From Clostridiales bacterium (lineage in GTDB: Bacteria > Bacillota > Clostridia > Oscillospirales > Oscillospiraceae), in the NCBI GenBank assembly GCA_004555655.1, contig SFHJ01000001.1, positions 1 through 64,000 on the forward strand: 64,000 nucleotides of DNA, given 5' to 3'. Position numbers and translations under genes: made by a program. The notes under the pieces were generated by a model. That model had not been told where the DNA came from, ran no database searches, and worked only from the letters and a program-made list of their open reading frames with translations. Shown piece by piece: positions 8,201-18,121 of this stretch. Positions within the stretch are counted from its first letter, which is position 1. Each line of letters begins with the position of its first letter.

Positions 8201-9622
8201 CTATTCTTCCCCGTCGGGGATGGAAATTGTGACGAGCGTGCCGCCGCCTTCCGCGTTTTCCAGCGTCAGGCTGCCGCCATGCATGCTGACGATCTCCTCG
8301 CACACGGCAAGGCCGATGCCGCTGCCGCGAGCCTTGGAGCTGCCCTTATAGAACTTCATCTTCACATGCGGCAGCTCTTCTTCCGGGATGCCGGGGCCAA
8401 AATCACGGATGCGGACGACGACGCTGGGCGGCTCATGGGAAATGGATGCGACGATGCGCTTGCCGTCGCCGCCGTGCTTGGCCGCGTTGTCGAGAATGTT
8501 CAAAAACACCTGCCGCATACGCGCCACGTCGCAGGGAATTTCCGGAATCTCGCCGTCAGACGGTTCGTATTCCAGTGTGATGCCCTCCTGCCTGAGACGG
8601 CTGCCGTACATGAACACCGTATCTTCAAACTCCGCCAGAATGTCGGCTTTTTCGACACTCAGGGTAAACCGGCCGTCCTGCATTCTCGTAAACTCCAGCA
8701 GCTCTTCGACCATTCCGGTAAGTCGTCTGGCCTCGCGCAGGATGATAAGCATGCCGCGTCGCGTCTGCTGGGAAAGCGTATCGTCTGAAAGAAGCGTCTC
8801 GCCCCAGCCGGAAATGGCGGTGAGCGGCGTGCGCAGCTCGTGCGAAACAGAGGAAATGAACTCGGACTGCGTCTTTTCCGACTGGCTGATCTTGACGGAC
8901 ATGTCGTTGATGGTGTCGGCCAGTTCTCCGATCTCATCATCATACTGCTTAGGGATGAGCACGCCGTAGGAGCCGGCCGCGATGCGTTTGGCAGTAGCCG
9001 TGATCTGCGAGACAGGCTCGAGGATCGAGCGGATGAAAAAGCTGCTCGTAAAGAGCATGAACGCAATGAACACCAGTCCCACGCCCACGGCGACAAGCGC
9101 AGTCAGCATCACCTGCCGGTCGGCATTCTTCAGACTTGTCACATACCGCAGTACGCCGATGACCTCGCCGTTGGTATAGATCATGGGGCTGGACACGGCG
9201 AGAATCCGCTCGCCGGTCTGCGGGTCGCGGCCCTGAAAGTGCGCAATTTCCTGCGTGGCGATGGCATCAGCAACATCGCCGGTCTGCGGCGGCTGCCCAG
9301 CCCACTGGCCATAGGACGAAGCGACGATCTTGCCGCTGGTGGAGATGAACTGCAGTTCGAGATTGTCTTTGTCTTCAAAGGTCTGTGCAAACTTGATGCA
9401 CGACTGGTAATACTCGTTGTAGCTCTGACTGATGTAGTTGCCGAAGAAATCCGTGGTCGTTTTCGCCTTGTTTTCCAGGCTTGAGCGGATGTTGGAGTAA
9501 TAGTAGACGGAGATGGAGATCGTGATGGTGGCCACGCACACGACCGCCAACGCGATCATATAGCTGACATTGTTCAAAAACCAGCGTTTTTCCAGCCCCG
9601 CCAGTTTTTTCCGCTTCAGCAA
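8201..9622 (-). CDS. Sensor histidine kinase
   Basis: Membrane sensor of the two-component pair with the upstream regulator, 473 residues. It has membrane segments at about 20-42 and 171-197 that bracket an extracytoplasmic sensing domain, a HAMP domain (about 198-250), the phosphoacceptor His261 in SHELRTPLTAI, N-box NILDNAAKHGG and ATP-lid motifs RDFGPGIP and GSGIGLAVCEE. The start codon is TTG at 9622, preceded by a good GAGGTGAGG site; no in-frame ATG fits better. The 94-nt gap after the regulator contains an imperfect hairpin around 9690-9718. The signal sensed is unknown. Confidence 0.92.
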   Translation of the reverse strand: MLKRKKLAGLEKRWFLNNVSYMIALAVVCVATITISISVYYYSNIRSSLENKAKTTTDFFGNYISQSYNEYYQSCIKFAQTFEDKDNLELQFISTSGKIVASSYGQWAGQPPQTGDVADAIATQEIAHFQGRDPQTGERILAVSSPMIYTNGEVIGVLRYVTSLKNADRQVMLTALVAVGVGLVFIAFMLFTSSFFIRSILEPVSQITATAKRIAAGSYGVLIPKQYDDEIGELADTINDMSVKISQSEKTQSEFISSVSHELRTPLTAISGWGETLLSDDTLSQQTRRGMLIILREARRLTGMVEELLEFTRMQDGRFTLSVEKADILAEFEDTVFMYGSRLRQEGITLEYEPSDGEIPEIPCDVARMRQVFLNILDNAAKHGGDGKRIVASISHEPPSVVVRIRDFGPGIPEEELPHVKMKFYKGSSKARGSGIGLAVCEEIVSMHGGSLTLENAEGGGTLVTISIPDGEE

Positions 9623-9716
9623 GCCGCCTCACCTCTCTTTCCGGGATGCAGTTTGCCATGCAAAAAGCACAGCAGAATCGGCCATGCACCGTCTTTGACG
9701 GCACGGCCTGGAACTG

Positions 9717-10403
9717 TCAGGCGCCCCACTTGTAGCCGAAGCCCCAGACCGTCGTAATATAGGTCGGATTGGCGGTATCGTCTTCAATCTTGATGCGAAG
9801 GCGGCGGATATTCACGTCCACAATCTTGAGCTCGCCGTCGTAGTCCCGGCCCCAGACCGTCGTAAGAATATCCTCACGTGAAAGCGCCCGCCCGGGATTC
9901 TGGATGAACAGCTTCATAATGGCATACTCCACCTGCGTGAGCTTGATGCGCTTGCCTTCTTTGTCGAGCGTGCGGTTGCGCGTGTTCAGAATGAACGGCC
10001 CCTGCTGCAATTCGACGCTGTCGCCGGAGGCGTCGGAGCCGATGCGGCGGAAGAGCGCGTCGATGCGCGCGGTGAGCTCTGCCGGGCTGAACGGCTTCGT
10101 CATATAGTCGTCTGCGCCCGTCATCAGGCCAGTGATCTTGTCCATCTCCTGACTTCTGGCAGTGAGCATGATGATGCCGATCTTTTTGTCCGTGGCGCGG
10201 ATACTGCGGCAGACCTCAAATCCGTCAATATCCGGTAGCATGATATCCAGAATCGCAACGCCGACGTCGGGGTTCGCTTTCAGCTTTTCCAGCGCTTCGC
10301 CGCCCGTACCGGCCTCGATCACCTCGTATCCGGCACGCTTGAGATTGATGACGACAAAACTGCGGATACTGACCTCATCCTCAAGAATCAAAACCTTTTT
10401 CAT
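9717..10403 (-). CDS. OmpR/PhoB-family response regulator
   Basis: Cytoplasmic DNA-binding partner of the downstream kinase, 228 residues. The receiver domain (1-120) has acidic residues ILEDE at 7-10, the phosphoacceptor Asp53 (AILDIMLPD) and the conserved Lys in YMTKPFSP. The C-terminal winged helix (about 130-228) has the family end VDVNIRRLRIKIED and TVWGFGYKW. It starts 14 nt after the lipoprotein gene with an AGGAGAGAGG site. A WalR-like direct repeat upstream of the operon may mean it or a relative regulates this promoter; that is inference. Confidence 0.94.
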   Translation of the reverse strand: MKKVLILEDEVSIRSFVVINLKRAGYEVIEAGTGGEALEKLKANPDVGVAILDIMLPDIDGFEVCRSIRATDKKIGIIMLTARSQEMDKITGLMTGADDYMTKPFSPAELTARIDALFRRIGSDASGDSVELQQGPFILNTRNRTLDKEGKRIKLTQVEYAIMKLFIQNPGRALSREDILTTVWGRDYDGELKIVDVNIRRLRIKIEDDTANPTYITTVWGFGYKWGA

Positions 10404-10417
10404 GAACCTCTCTCCTT

Positions 10418-11746
10418 CTATGTCTCGCCGGAATTCCAGTCGATCCGGATATAGTTGAACATCTGCTTGAGCGTCTGCTCGTCAAGCGCCGCAGCCCAGC
10501 TGCTTTGGCCAAGCTCGGCCGCATAGGTCACGTCGCCCTTCTCCGACAGGATAAACCGCCCGTCCTGCTGCGCGGCGGCATTGCGGTCCTCGCCGGAAAA
10601 GGCGTAGATGGTGACAATCGGAACAGCGTTGCGCGTTTTCGCGTCCCACTCGGAAAATACCAGCCCGCGCACACCGGAGACCTCCTCGCTGCGCGAGATG
10701 GCGATCTGCTCGTTCCACGCGACCGGGATCGTGAGATACCAGCCGCTGGAAAAGCTGTGATACGTCGTAAGCTTGACGCGCTTTTCCCCCTTCATGCCGA
10801 GGTTATACCAACGGATGATGGAATACGCGCCCGTAGAATCATCAATACGCGGCAGCTCAACAAGCTCCGGAAGCTCAATGAGCCCGTCGGAATCGATGTC
10901 GTTGGCGTAGACGAAATAACTGCGCACGGTCTGCACGCTTGTCCCGCCGCCTGACGAGGTGATATTCTGGAACGTGCCGCCGCGGAAAGCGAAAACGTCG
11001 GTGATGATGCTGTCGCTGCCATATTCACTCGCGACAAACACCGCCGGAACATCGTGCGCCATGTAGCCCGAGATGATGCGTTTGACTGCGCCCGCGCCGT
11101 CGGACATACCGGCCTCCGGCTCACGCTCGAGCTGGTCGCCCGTGTAGCGGTAGAGCTCGGCCACACCCTTTTGTGTCTCACCGTCAAAGCGGAGCAGGAA
11201 AATATCCCGGCGTCCGTCGTTGTCAAGGTCGGCCACGGTATACTCGGTATAGTTGGCGGACATCAGCTCCACAATGCGCCCGTCGACAAGCGTATACGCG
11301 CTCATGGCCTGCAGCACCTGGTCGCTCAGGCGCCTGCCGATGATGATCTCGGCGCCCGGCTTGTCGTCAAGCTCAACATAATCGGCGCTTTCAAATGCAG
11401 TGCCGCTGCCCTCGATGACGGCAATGTTCTGGTATTCCTCGCCCACCTTGTCGAAGATGTAGGCACTGAGCGGCTTTTGCGTGTCGCGCTTCAAAAATAC
11501 GACGGCCTCATCCTCGCCGTCTCCATCGAGGTCGGCCAGCTGCACCGACTGCTGGTTCACGCCGGAGACCGGCGCGCAGTAGGACGCCCCGCCCGTCATC
11601 ACCGCATCGATTGCCTGCTGCAGGTTATAATACTCGTCCGAATGCTGCGGAAGCGCGTACATCTCGTCGACTGTTTTCACGAAACAGCCAGACAGCATAA
11701 ACAGCCCCAGCGCCATGAACGCCGCTGCGATGCACTTTCTTTTCAC
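10418..11746 (-). CDS. Lipoprotein with calcium-binding-like repeats, upstream of a two-component system
   Basis: 442-residue surface lipoprotein. A signal peptide (1-21) ends in the lipobox LSGC, so Cys21 should be lipidated. The body has FG-GAP/VCBS-type acidic loops: DLDGDGEDEA, DLDNDGRRDI and DIDSDGLIEL, which in other proteins bind Ca2+ within beta-propeller-like folds. The gene opens a three-gene operon with a response regulator and histidine kinase, so it may modulate the kinase or be its regulated output; neither is shown. The ATG is preceded by GGGGGCGGAGG. Confidence 0.85.
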   Translation of the reverse strand: MKRKCIAAAFMALGLFMLSGCFVKTVDEMYALPQHSDEYYNLQQAIDAVMTGGASYCAPVSGVNQQSVQLADLDGDGEDEAVVFLKRDTQKPLSAYIFDKVGEEYQNIAVIEGSGTAFESADYVELDDKPGAEIIIGRRLSDQVLQAMSAYTLVDGRIVELMSANYTEYTVADLDNDGRRDIFLLRFDGETQKGVAELYRYTGDQLEREPEAGMSDGAGAVKRIISGYMAHDVPAVFVASEYGSDSIITDVFAFRGGTFQNITSSGGGTSVQTVRSYFVYANDIDSDGLIELPELVELPRIDDSTGAYSIIRWYNLGMKGEKRVKLTTYHSFSSGWYLTIPVAWNEQIAISRSEEVSGVRGLVFSEWDAKTRNAVPIVTIYAFSGEDRNAAAQQDGRFILSEKGDVTYAAELGQSSWAAALDEQTLKQMFNYIRIDWNSGET

Positions 11747-11796
11747 GCCTCCGCCCCCTTTGGACCTTCCGCAGAGCGAAGATCCCGCACGTGGTA

Positions 11797-11840
11797 GTAT
11801 TGTATCATATTTTGTTACAGATGTGTAGCTGAATTGTAAA
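11797..11840 (-). promoter_or_regulatory. Tentative promoter and WalR-like direct repeat upstream of lipoprotein-TCS operon
   Basis: On the minus strand TACAAT (11799-11804) lies 17 bp from a weak TACACA. On the plus strand TGTAGC, five bases, TGTAAA (11824-11840) matches the WalR consensus TGTWAH-N5-TGTWAH in 11 of 12 positions and overlaps the weak -35. Confidence 0.4.
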
Positions 11841-11846
11841 GAAAAT

Positions 11847-14800
11847 TCATTGTACGACGACCTGTTTTTCGCCCAGAATCGTGCGCAGCTCCTGCAGCAT
11901 CACATCTGCAACCGCACACGAGCCCGCGCAGCGCACGCCGGTATCGGCATAGTACAAAACGACGCGCGTTTTTCCGGGGAACATGGTGAGTACCGCAAGC
12001 GCTTTTCTTGTCTTGACGTTCTCAGCCGACGGCAGCTTGAGGTAGAGCGTCTGGTTGCGCCGGGCGGCAGGTGCCTCATCAGCAGGCGGCGCATCGTCAA
12101 TGGCGCGCACGCGGTTTATCACCATCTGCGGGTCCTTGTCATCACGCACGGAAATCCTGCCCTGCACCACAACGGCGGAGCCCTCATGCAAAAGCGTGCC
12201 GTACTGCTCAAGCACGTTGGAAAACGCGAGCAGCTCAATGGCCGCCGTGTCGTCTTCGAGCGTGACGTAGGACATCATAGACTGGTTGCGCGTGGTCTTC
12301 ATCTTGACGTTCTGCACGATACCGGCCACGGACACGACCTGTTCGTCATGGTACTGCTCAGTGTGGTTGGCGAAGCTGTCCATAATGGCGAAGATTGGCG
12401 CGACATTTGTTCCGCGCAGCTTTTCGCGGTAGTCGTCCATGGGATGCCCCGACAGATACAGCCCCGTCGTCTCCTTCTCCATGCGCATGCGCTCTGCGGC
12501 GCTCAGCTCCGGCAGCTGGGGCACATGCACGGCCGGGACGCTCGTTTCCTCGGCCTGTTGTCCCATGTCAAACAGACCCATCTGCCCGTCGACATTGTTG
12601 CGCCTGCTGTTTGCCACCGAGTCCATGACCGTTTCATAGATCTGCAGCATCTGCGAGCGCTTGAGGCCAAAGCAGTCACAAGCGCCGCACTTGATGAGGT
12701 TTTCCATTGCGCGCTTGTTGAGGTCGGTGCCGTACAAGCGCCTGCAGAAGTCCTCGAGCCCGGTAAACCGGCCCGATTGCTCCCGCTCGGCCATGACCTT
12801 CTGGATAAAGCCGCGGCCAATGTTCTTGATCGCCGCCAGACCGAAGCGGATGCCGGCGGGCGTGACAGTAAAATGGTCGTTCGATTCGTTGATATCCGGC
12901 GGCAGTACGGCAATATCCATCGCCTTGCACTCGGCGATATACTCGGAGATCTTGCCCGACGAATCGAGTACCGAGGTCATGAGCGCCGCCATATACTCCC
13001 TGGGATAGTAATACTTGAACCACGCCGTCTGGTAGGCGATGACAGCGTAGCAGACCGAATGCGCCTTGTTGAAGGCATAGTTGGCGAAGTCATACATTTC
13101 GTCGTAGATGCTCTCGGCTACGCTGACAGGGATGCCGTTGGCCTCGCAGCCGCAGATATTGCGTGCGGGATCGCCGTGAATGAACGCGCCGCGCTCTTTT
13201 TCAATGTCTTTGACCTTCTTCTTGGACATGGCCCTGCGCACCATGTCTGCCTGCCCGAGGGAATACCCGCCCAGCTTGCGGAAGATCTCAATGACCTGCT
13301 CCTGATACAAGATACAGCCGTAGGTAACAGACAAAATGGGCTTTAGCATCGGATGCTTGTACTTGACAAGCGAAGGGTCATGCTTGCAGGCAATGAGCCG
13401 CGGGATAGAGTCCATCGGGCCGGGCCGGTAGGCCGCGACGATGATGGAGAGATCTTCAATCGACTGCGGCTTCAAGCCCACGCAAACGCTCGTCATACCG
13501 GCAGACTCCATCTGGAACACGCCGGACGTTCTGCCCTGCGTGAGCATCTGCATGACCCTGGGGTCGTTGTCAGTCACGCGCGCCATGGAAAAATCAGGCT
13601 CGCGCACACGGATCTGCTGGATGGCGTCGTCGATGACCGTGATATTGCGCAGGCCGAGGAAGTCCATCTTTAAAAGTCCCAGCTCCTCCAGCGTGGTCAT
13701 GGTATACTCGGTCACAATGGTATCGTCATTCGTCGCCAGCGGAACATAGTTGAATACGGGAAGGCGCGTAATAACCACACCGGCTGCATGCGTGGACGTA
13801 TTGCGTGGCATGCCCTCAATGGCCCGCGCCGTGTCGATGAGCGTCTTTACGCGCTCGTCAGAGTCATACATCTGCTTGAGCTGCGGCGAGACACGCAGCG
13901 CCTCGTCGAGCGTGATGTGAGGTGTCGTGGGCACGAGCTTTGCAACCACATCGGTCTCTGCATACGTAAAGTTCAGCGCACGGCCCACATCGCGGATCGC
14001 GCCGCGCGCGGCCATGGTGCCGAACGTCACAATCTGCGCCACATGGTCCTCTCCGTATTTCCTGCGGACGTAATCCACGACCTCGCCGCGGCGCGTGTCT
14101 CCGAAATCCATATCAATATCTGGCATCGACACGCGCTCGGGGTTCAAAAAACGCTCAAAATACAGCCCGTACTGCATGGGGTCGATGTCGGTGATGTAGA
14201 GCGTATACGCCACCATGGAGCCGGCCGCGCTGCCACGACCGGGGCCTACGGGGATGCCTGCGCTCTTTGCAAAGCGCACGAAGTCGGAGACGATGAGAAA
14301 ATAATCGGTAAAGCCCATCTTCTCGATCATCGCGATCTCGTATTCCAGCTGATTGCGGTAGTCGGGGTGTTCACCGCCATAGCGTTCGGCAAAGCCCTTG
14401 TCACAGAGCTCTTTTAAATAGCTGAGCGAGTCATAGCCCTCAGGCAGCTTGAATTCCGGCAGGTGGTATTTGCCGAAGGTGAACTCCATATTGCAGCGCT
14501 CCGCAATTTTCACTGTGTTTTCAAATGCCTCGGGGCAGTTTGGAAACAGCGCGCGCAGCTCGTCTTCGGATTTTAAGTAGAACTCGTCCGTCTCAAATTT
14601 CAGCCGGTTCGTATCGTCCACGGTCTTGCCCATCTGGATGCACATGAGAACATCCTGCATTTTTGCGTCCTCGCGGCGCAGATAGTGCGCGTCGTTTGTC
14701 ACGACGAGCGGCAGACCGGTCTCGCGCGCAAGGCGCAGAATGCTCTGGTTCACGGCCTGCTGCTCCGGAAGCCTGTGGTCCTGCAGCTCCAGATAAAAAT

Positions 14801-15305
14801 GCTCCGGCCCGAAAATCTCCGCGTACTCCAGTGCGGCCTTTTTCGCGCCTTCATAATCTTCGTGCACGAGCGCCTGCGGCACGCGCCCGGCCAGACACGC
14901 CGACAGCGCGATCAGCCCCTCAGAGTGCTCCCGCAGCAAATCCATATCCACACGTGGGCGGTTGTAAAAGCCGTCTAAAAAGCCGCGCGAGACCATATAG
15001 CTTAAATTGCGGTAACCAGTCTCATTCTCGCACAGCAGCACCAGATGGTACGCCTCGCGGTCGATCGCATGCACCTTGTCAAAACGCGTGCGCGGCGCGA
15101 CATAGACCTCGCAGCCGATGATGGGCTTGATGCCTGCCGCCTTTGCTGCCTTGTAAAAGTCGATCACGCCGTACATGACGCCGTGGTCAGTGATGGCCAC
15201 CGCCGTCTGGCCCAGCTCCTTGACGCGGTCCATCATGCCGCCGATGCGGCACGCGCCGTCAAGCAGGCTGTACTCGGTATGAACATGTAAATGGACGAAA
15301 CCCAT
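11847..15305 (-). CDS. dnaE: DNA polymerase III subunit alpha (DnaE type)
   Basis: Replicative C-family polymerase of 1152 residues, full length for DnaE1. The N-terminal PHP domain begins HVHTEYSLLDG; the palm has GPGRGSAAGSM and the catalytic aspartates in PDIDMDFGD; finger and tandem HhH motifs follow (FGLAAIKNIGRG near residue 820); an OB-fold (VVSVAGIVQNVKMK) lies near 1000. There is no exonuclease insertion, so it is not PolC. It starts 12 nt after whiA with an AAAGGAGG site and ends the murB-rapZ-yvcK-whiA cluster. Confidence 0.97.
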   Translation of the reverse strand: MGFVHLHVHTEYSLLDGACRIGGMMDRVKELGQTAVAITDHGVMYGVIDFYKAAKAAGIKPIIGCEVYVAPRTRFDKVHAIDREAYHLVLLCENETGYRNLSYMVSRGFLDGFYNRPRVDMDLLREHSEGLIALSACLAGRVPQALVHEDYEGAKKAALEYAEIFGPEHFYLELQDHRLPEQQAVNQSILRLARETGLPLVVTNDAHYLRREDAKMQDVLMCIQMGKTVDDTNRLKFETDEFYLKSEDELRALFPNCPEAFENTVKIAERCNMEFTFGKYHLPEFKLPEGYDSLSYLKELCDKGFAERYGGEHPDYRNQLEYEIAMIEKMGFTDYFLIVSDFVRFAKSAGIPVGPGRGSAAGSMVAYTLYITDIDPMQYGLYFERFLNPERVSMPDIDMDFGDTRRGEVVDYVRRKYGEDHVAQIVTFGTMAARGAIRDVGRALNFTYAETDVVAKLVPTTPHITLDEALRVSPQLKQMYDSDERVKTLIDTARAIEGMPRNTSTHAAGVVITRLPVFNYVPLATNDDTIVTEYTMTTLEELGLLKMDFLGLRNITVIDDAIQQIRVREPDFSMARVTDNDPRVMQMLTQGRTSGVFQMESAGMTSVCVGLKPQSIEDLSIIVAAYRPGPMDSIPRLIACKHDPSLVKYKHPMLKPILSVTYGCILYQEQVIEIFRKLGGYSLGQADMVRRAMSKKKVKDIEKERGAFIHGDPARNICGCEANGIPVSVAESIYDEMYDFANYAFNKAHSVCYAVIAYQTAWFKYYYPREYMAALMTSVLDSSGKISEYIAECKAMDIAVLPPDINESNDHFTVTPAGIRFGLAAIKNIGRGFIQKVMAEREQSGRFTGLEDFCRRLYGTDLNKRAMENLIKCGACDCFGLKRSQMLQIYETVMDSVANSRRNNVDGQMGLFDMGQQAEETSVPAVHVPQLPELSAAERMRMEKETTGLYLSGHPMDDYREKLRGTNVAPIFAIMDSFANHTEQYHDEQVVSVAGIVQNVKMKTTRNQSMMSYVTLEDDTAAIELLAFSNVLEQYGTLLHEGSAVVVQGRISVRDDKDPQMVINRVRAIDDAPPADEAPAARRNQTLYLKLPSAENVKTRKALAVLTMFPGKTRVVLYYADTGVRCAGSCAVADVMLQELRTILGEKQVVVQ

Positions 15306-15317
15306 AGCGTGCCTCCT

Positions 15318-16217
15318 TTACAGCTCGTTTGCAAGCTCAATGAGCTTGCGCATGCGGTGGTTGAGCGCAGATTTGCTGACCGGCGGGTCAAGCATTTCGG
15401 CCAGCTCCGTGAGCGTCGCCTCCGGGTTTTCCATGCGCAATCCGGCCGTCTGGCGCAGTTTGACGGGAAGCTCGTCCAGCTTTCCTGCCTCCTCCAACCG
15501 CCTGATGGCGGAAATCTGCTCCATCGACGCGTCGACCACCTTGGTCAGATTTGCCGTTTCGCAGTTGACGCGGCGGTTGACACCGTTGCGGAGATCCTTT
15601 TCCACCTTCGCCTCCATCACGCCCATCGCACACACCGGCGCGCCGATGGCGGTGAGAAAATCTTCAATATAGTCGCTCTGCTTGAAATAGATGATGTTGC
15701 TGCCGCCGCGCGTGAGCGCCTTGGGGGAAAAGCCCACATCCATCAAAAGCGCATACGTCTCGCGGCTAACCTTGTAGTGCGAGGTCGTCAGCTCCAGATG
15801 ATACCGCTTGGCCGGGTCCGTGACCGAGCCACCCGCCAGAAATGCCCCGCGCAGAAACGCGATGCGGTCCTCATCGTCCTCCAGAACGCCGTAGTTCACA
15901 TGCAGCGTCACGTCGCTTTTGGCCGACGCGCCGAAAGCGGAAAAAATTCTGTGGATCTTTTCCGTGTCCGTGATGCAGAACTGCAGCTTCCCGGCCGCCT
16001 CCGGCTCAGGCTCGAGGTCAAACGCAAAGCCGAACGCCTTTTTGAAAAGCCGCGGCAGCCGCGCGGCAAAATCCTGGCTCTCGGTGATAATGCGGATGAG
16101 CGAGGCGGAAAAGGTGTTGCAAAAGAGCAGCACACCATATGCCTCGGCCAGCGCGCCGGAGCGGCGGCTCATCATCTCGCGGCAAAGCTCGGATTTGACA
16201 TTCGACGAAAACGACAT
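15318..16217 (-). CDS. whiA: WhiA-type DNA-binding protein
   Basis: 299 residues, close to the family size. The N-terminal half resembles a degenerate LAGLIDADG homing-endonuclease fold (for example AFLRGAFLAGGSVTDP, and ETYALLMDVGFSPKAL), and the C-terminal part is a helix-turn-helix (LAEMLDPPVSKSALNHRMRKL). In Bacillus WhiA affects chromosome segregation and cell division; in Streptomyces it controls sporulation genes. It sits 18 nt after yvcK and 12 nt before dnaE. Confidence 0.95.
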   Translation of the reverse strand: MSFSSNVKSELCREMMSRRSGALAEAYGVLLFCNTFSASLIRIITESQDFAARLPRLFKKAFGFAFDLEPEPEAAGKLQFCITDTEKIHRIFSAFGASAKSDVTLHVNYGVLEDDEDRIAFLRGAFLAGGSVTDPAKRYHLELTTSHYKVSRETYALLMDVGFSPKALTRGGSNIIYFKQSDYIEDFLTAIGAPVCAMGVMEAKVEKDLRNGVNRRVNCETANLTKVVDASMEQISAIRRLEEAGKLDELPVKLRQTAGLRMENPEATLTELAEMLDPPVSKSALNHRMRKLIELANEL

Positions 16218-16235
16218 CTTGTTCTTCCTTTCTCT

Positions 16236-17246
16236 CTATCCGCGGAACTCCCGCAGCACCCCCAGCAGCGCCCGCGCCAGTTCGTCCGGGTTGTGGCGGA
16301 TGTAGCGGCTGCCTTCACAGAGGGGAAATTCCCGCACCTCAACGCCCATCGCCTCGATGCGCTCCCTTTCCAGCCGCAGCTGCTCCACGCCCTCAACACG
16401 GTACGGCGCAAGCACCTCGTCGCTGACGACACGGTTATTTGCAACGCAGACGTCAATGATGTTCGCGCCCGCGTGCTCAATGATCGCGCGCACATGGTCT
16501 TCGCCCGTGTAGCCGTCAGTCTCGCCGTCCTGCGTCATGATGTTCATCACATACACGCGCAGCGCCCTGGACGCGGCAATCGCTTCTGATATGCCGTCAA
16601 CGAGAAAATTTGGAATGATGCTGGTATACAGGCTTCCCGGGCCCAGAATAATCATATCCGCGTCTGCAATGGCCTGCAGGCTGTCCGGCAGCGCCGTCGG
16701 ATGCTCGGGCACCAGCCGCACCTGCCGGATGCGGCAGTCGTTGATCTTTTTCGCGTAGAAGATCTTGCTCTCGCCCAGAACGCGCGAACCGTTGTCAAAT
16801 TCAGCCTCCAGATGCACGTTCTGATTCGTCACCGGAAGTACCCTGCCCGTGATGGCCAGAACGTCTCCCATGCGGTGCACGGCCTCGTCAAACGAGCCGG
16901 AGATGCCGTTCATGGCCGCTAAAAACAGGTTGCCGAAGCTCTGACCGGCGAGACTGCCCTCGGTAAAGCGGTAGTTCAGAAGCTGCTGCATCGTGGGTTC
17001 TGTGTTGGCAAGCGCCATGATGCAGTTGCGGATGTCGCCCGGCGGCAGCATGCCGAGGTCTTCGCGCAGCATGCCAGATCCGCCGCCGTCGTCGGCAACG
17101 GTCACAATCGCCGTCAGGTTTTTGCTGTAGCGCTTCAGGCCGCGCAGCATGGCGGAGAGTCCATGACCGCCGCCGATGGCAACGATGCGCGGCGGTTTTC
17201 TTCCCGGCTGGTAAAGCCGGATGGATTCATACTCATTCTTTCCCAT
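16236..17246 (-). CDS. yvcK: YvcK/GlmR gluconeogenesis and cell-wall factor
   Basis: 336-residue CofD/YvcK-family protein. In Bacillus it binds UDP-GlcNAc, supports peptidoglycan precursor supply and is needed for growth on gluconeogenic carbon. Visible motifs are IVAIGGGHGLSAMLRGLK, VTVADDGGGSGMLREDLG, PPGDIRNC and the UDP-sugar-binding region ILGPGSLYTSI. An in-frame GTG at 17255 overlaps the rapZ stop (GTGA); I prefer the ATG at 17246, which has AAGGTG at a usual distance. It is coupled to rapZ and followed by whiA. Confidence 0.94.
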   Translation of the reverse strand: MGKNEYESIRLYQPGRKPPRIVAIGGGHGLSAMLRGLKRYSKNLTAIVTVADDGGGSGMLREDLGMLPPGDIRNCIMALANTEPTMQQLLNYRFTEGSLAGQSFGNLFLAAMNGISGSFDEAVHRMGDVLAITGRVLPVTNQNVHLEAEFDNGSRVLGESKIFYAKKINDCRIRQVRLVPEHPTALPDSLQAIADADMIILGPGSLYTSIIPNFLVDGISEAIAASRALRVYVMNIMTQDGETDGYTGEDHVRAIIEHAGANIIDVCVANNRVVSDEVLAPYRVEGVEQLRLERERIEAMGVEVREFPLCEGSRYIRHNPDELARALLGVLREFRG

Positions 17247-17251
17247 AGCCG

Positions 17252-18112
17252 TCACCTTCTCGACATATCCCGGTGGCCCAGCACTGTGGCGTAGCCCCGC
17301 CGGGAGATGAAGTCCGCCAGCTCCTTTGCCACGGCGACCGAGCGGTGCTTGCCTCCCGTACAGCCGACGGCGATGACCAGATCCGTCTTGCCCTCGTCGA
17401 CGTAGTTCGGCAGCAAAAATGCCAGCAAATCTTCCGTCTTCTCCAGAAAATCCTTCGTCTGCTGGTACTGAAAGACAAAGCTTTTGACCGGCTCGTCAAG
17501 CCCGTTTTTCTGCTTGAGCTCCGGGATATAGTAGGGATTCGGCAGAAAGCGCACATCAAACACCAGATCGGCGTCAAGCGGCAGGCCGTACTTATAGCCG
17601 AACGAGACCACGCTCACGCGCATTGCCCGCTCATGGATGCCGCCGGCAACAAGGTCGATCAGCTCGCCGCGCAGCTTGCCGGTCGAGAGCGCTGAGGTGT
17701 CGATGATAGCGTTTGCGCGGTTGCGGATCGGCTCGAGGAGCTTTCGCTCACGCTCGATGGCGTCAAAAATCGCGCTGCCGTCGCGCATAAGCGGGTGGAG
17801 CCTGCGCGTCTCCTTATAGCGCTTGATGATGACGTCGGTGCTGGCCTCGACAAAGACAATCGTGTACTGCATCTTCATCGCGTCCAGCGCGTCAAGCGAC
17901 TGAAAGAGCGTTTCAAAGGTGAGGCTGCCGCGCACGTCGGTCACGAGCGCCACCTTCTCATACCGGCCCTTGGTCGCAAGGCAGATGCTGGCAAACTGCG
18001 GGATCATCTCCGCCGGCATATTGTCCACACAGTAAAAGCCCAGATCCTCCAGCGTGGAGGCCGTCTTACTTTTTCCCGCGCCGGAAAGGCCGGAAACAAT
18101 CAAAAACTGCAT
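17252..18112 (-). CDS. rapZ: RapZ/YvcJ nucleotide-binding protein
   Basis: 286-residue P-loop protein. Walker A is GLSGAGKS (8-15), Walker B-like region VALVTDVRG, and the C-terminal domain has the conserved blocks VSFGYKYGLP, DVRFLPNPYY and IAVGCTGGKHRSV. In E. coli RapZ is the RNase E adaptor controlling glmS through sRNAs; Gram-positive YvcJ binds GTP and its role is less clear. It starts 9 nt after murB with an AGGAGAG site. Confidence 0.95.
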   Translation of the reverse strand: MQFLIVSGLSGAGKSKTASTLEDLGFYCVDNMPAEMIPQFASICLATKGRYEKVALVTDVRGSLTFETLFQSLDALDAMKMQYTIVFVEASTDVIIKRYKETRRLHPLMRDGSAIFDAIERERKLLEPIRNRANAIIDTSALSTGKLRGELIDLVAGGIHERAMRVSVVSFGYKYGLPLDADLVFDVRFLPNPYYIPELKQKNGLDEPVKSFVFQYQQTKDFLEKTEDLLAFLLPNYVDEGKTDLVIAVGCTGGKHRSVAVAKELADFISRRGYATVLGHRDMSRR

Positions 18113-18121
18113 ATCTCTCTC

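Noticed and set aside
11850..13346. A 498-codon frame opposite dnaE
   Set aside because: Antisense shadow; dnaE is conserved throughout this stretch.
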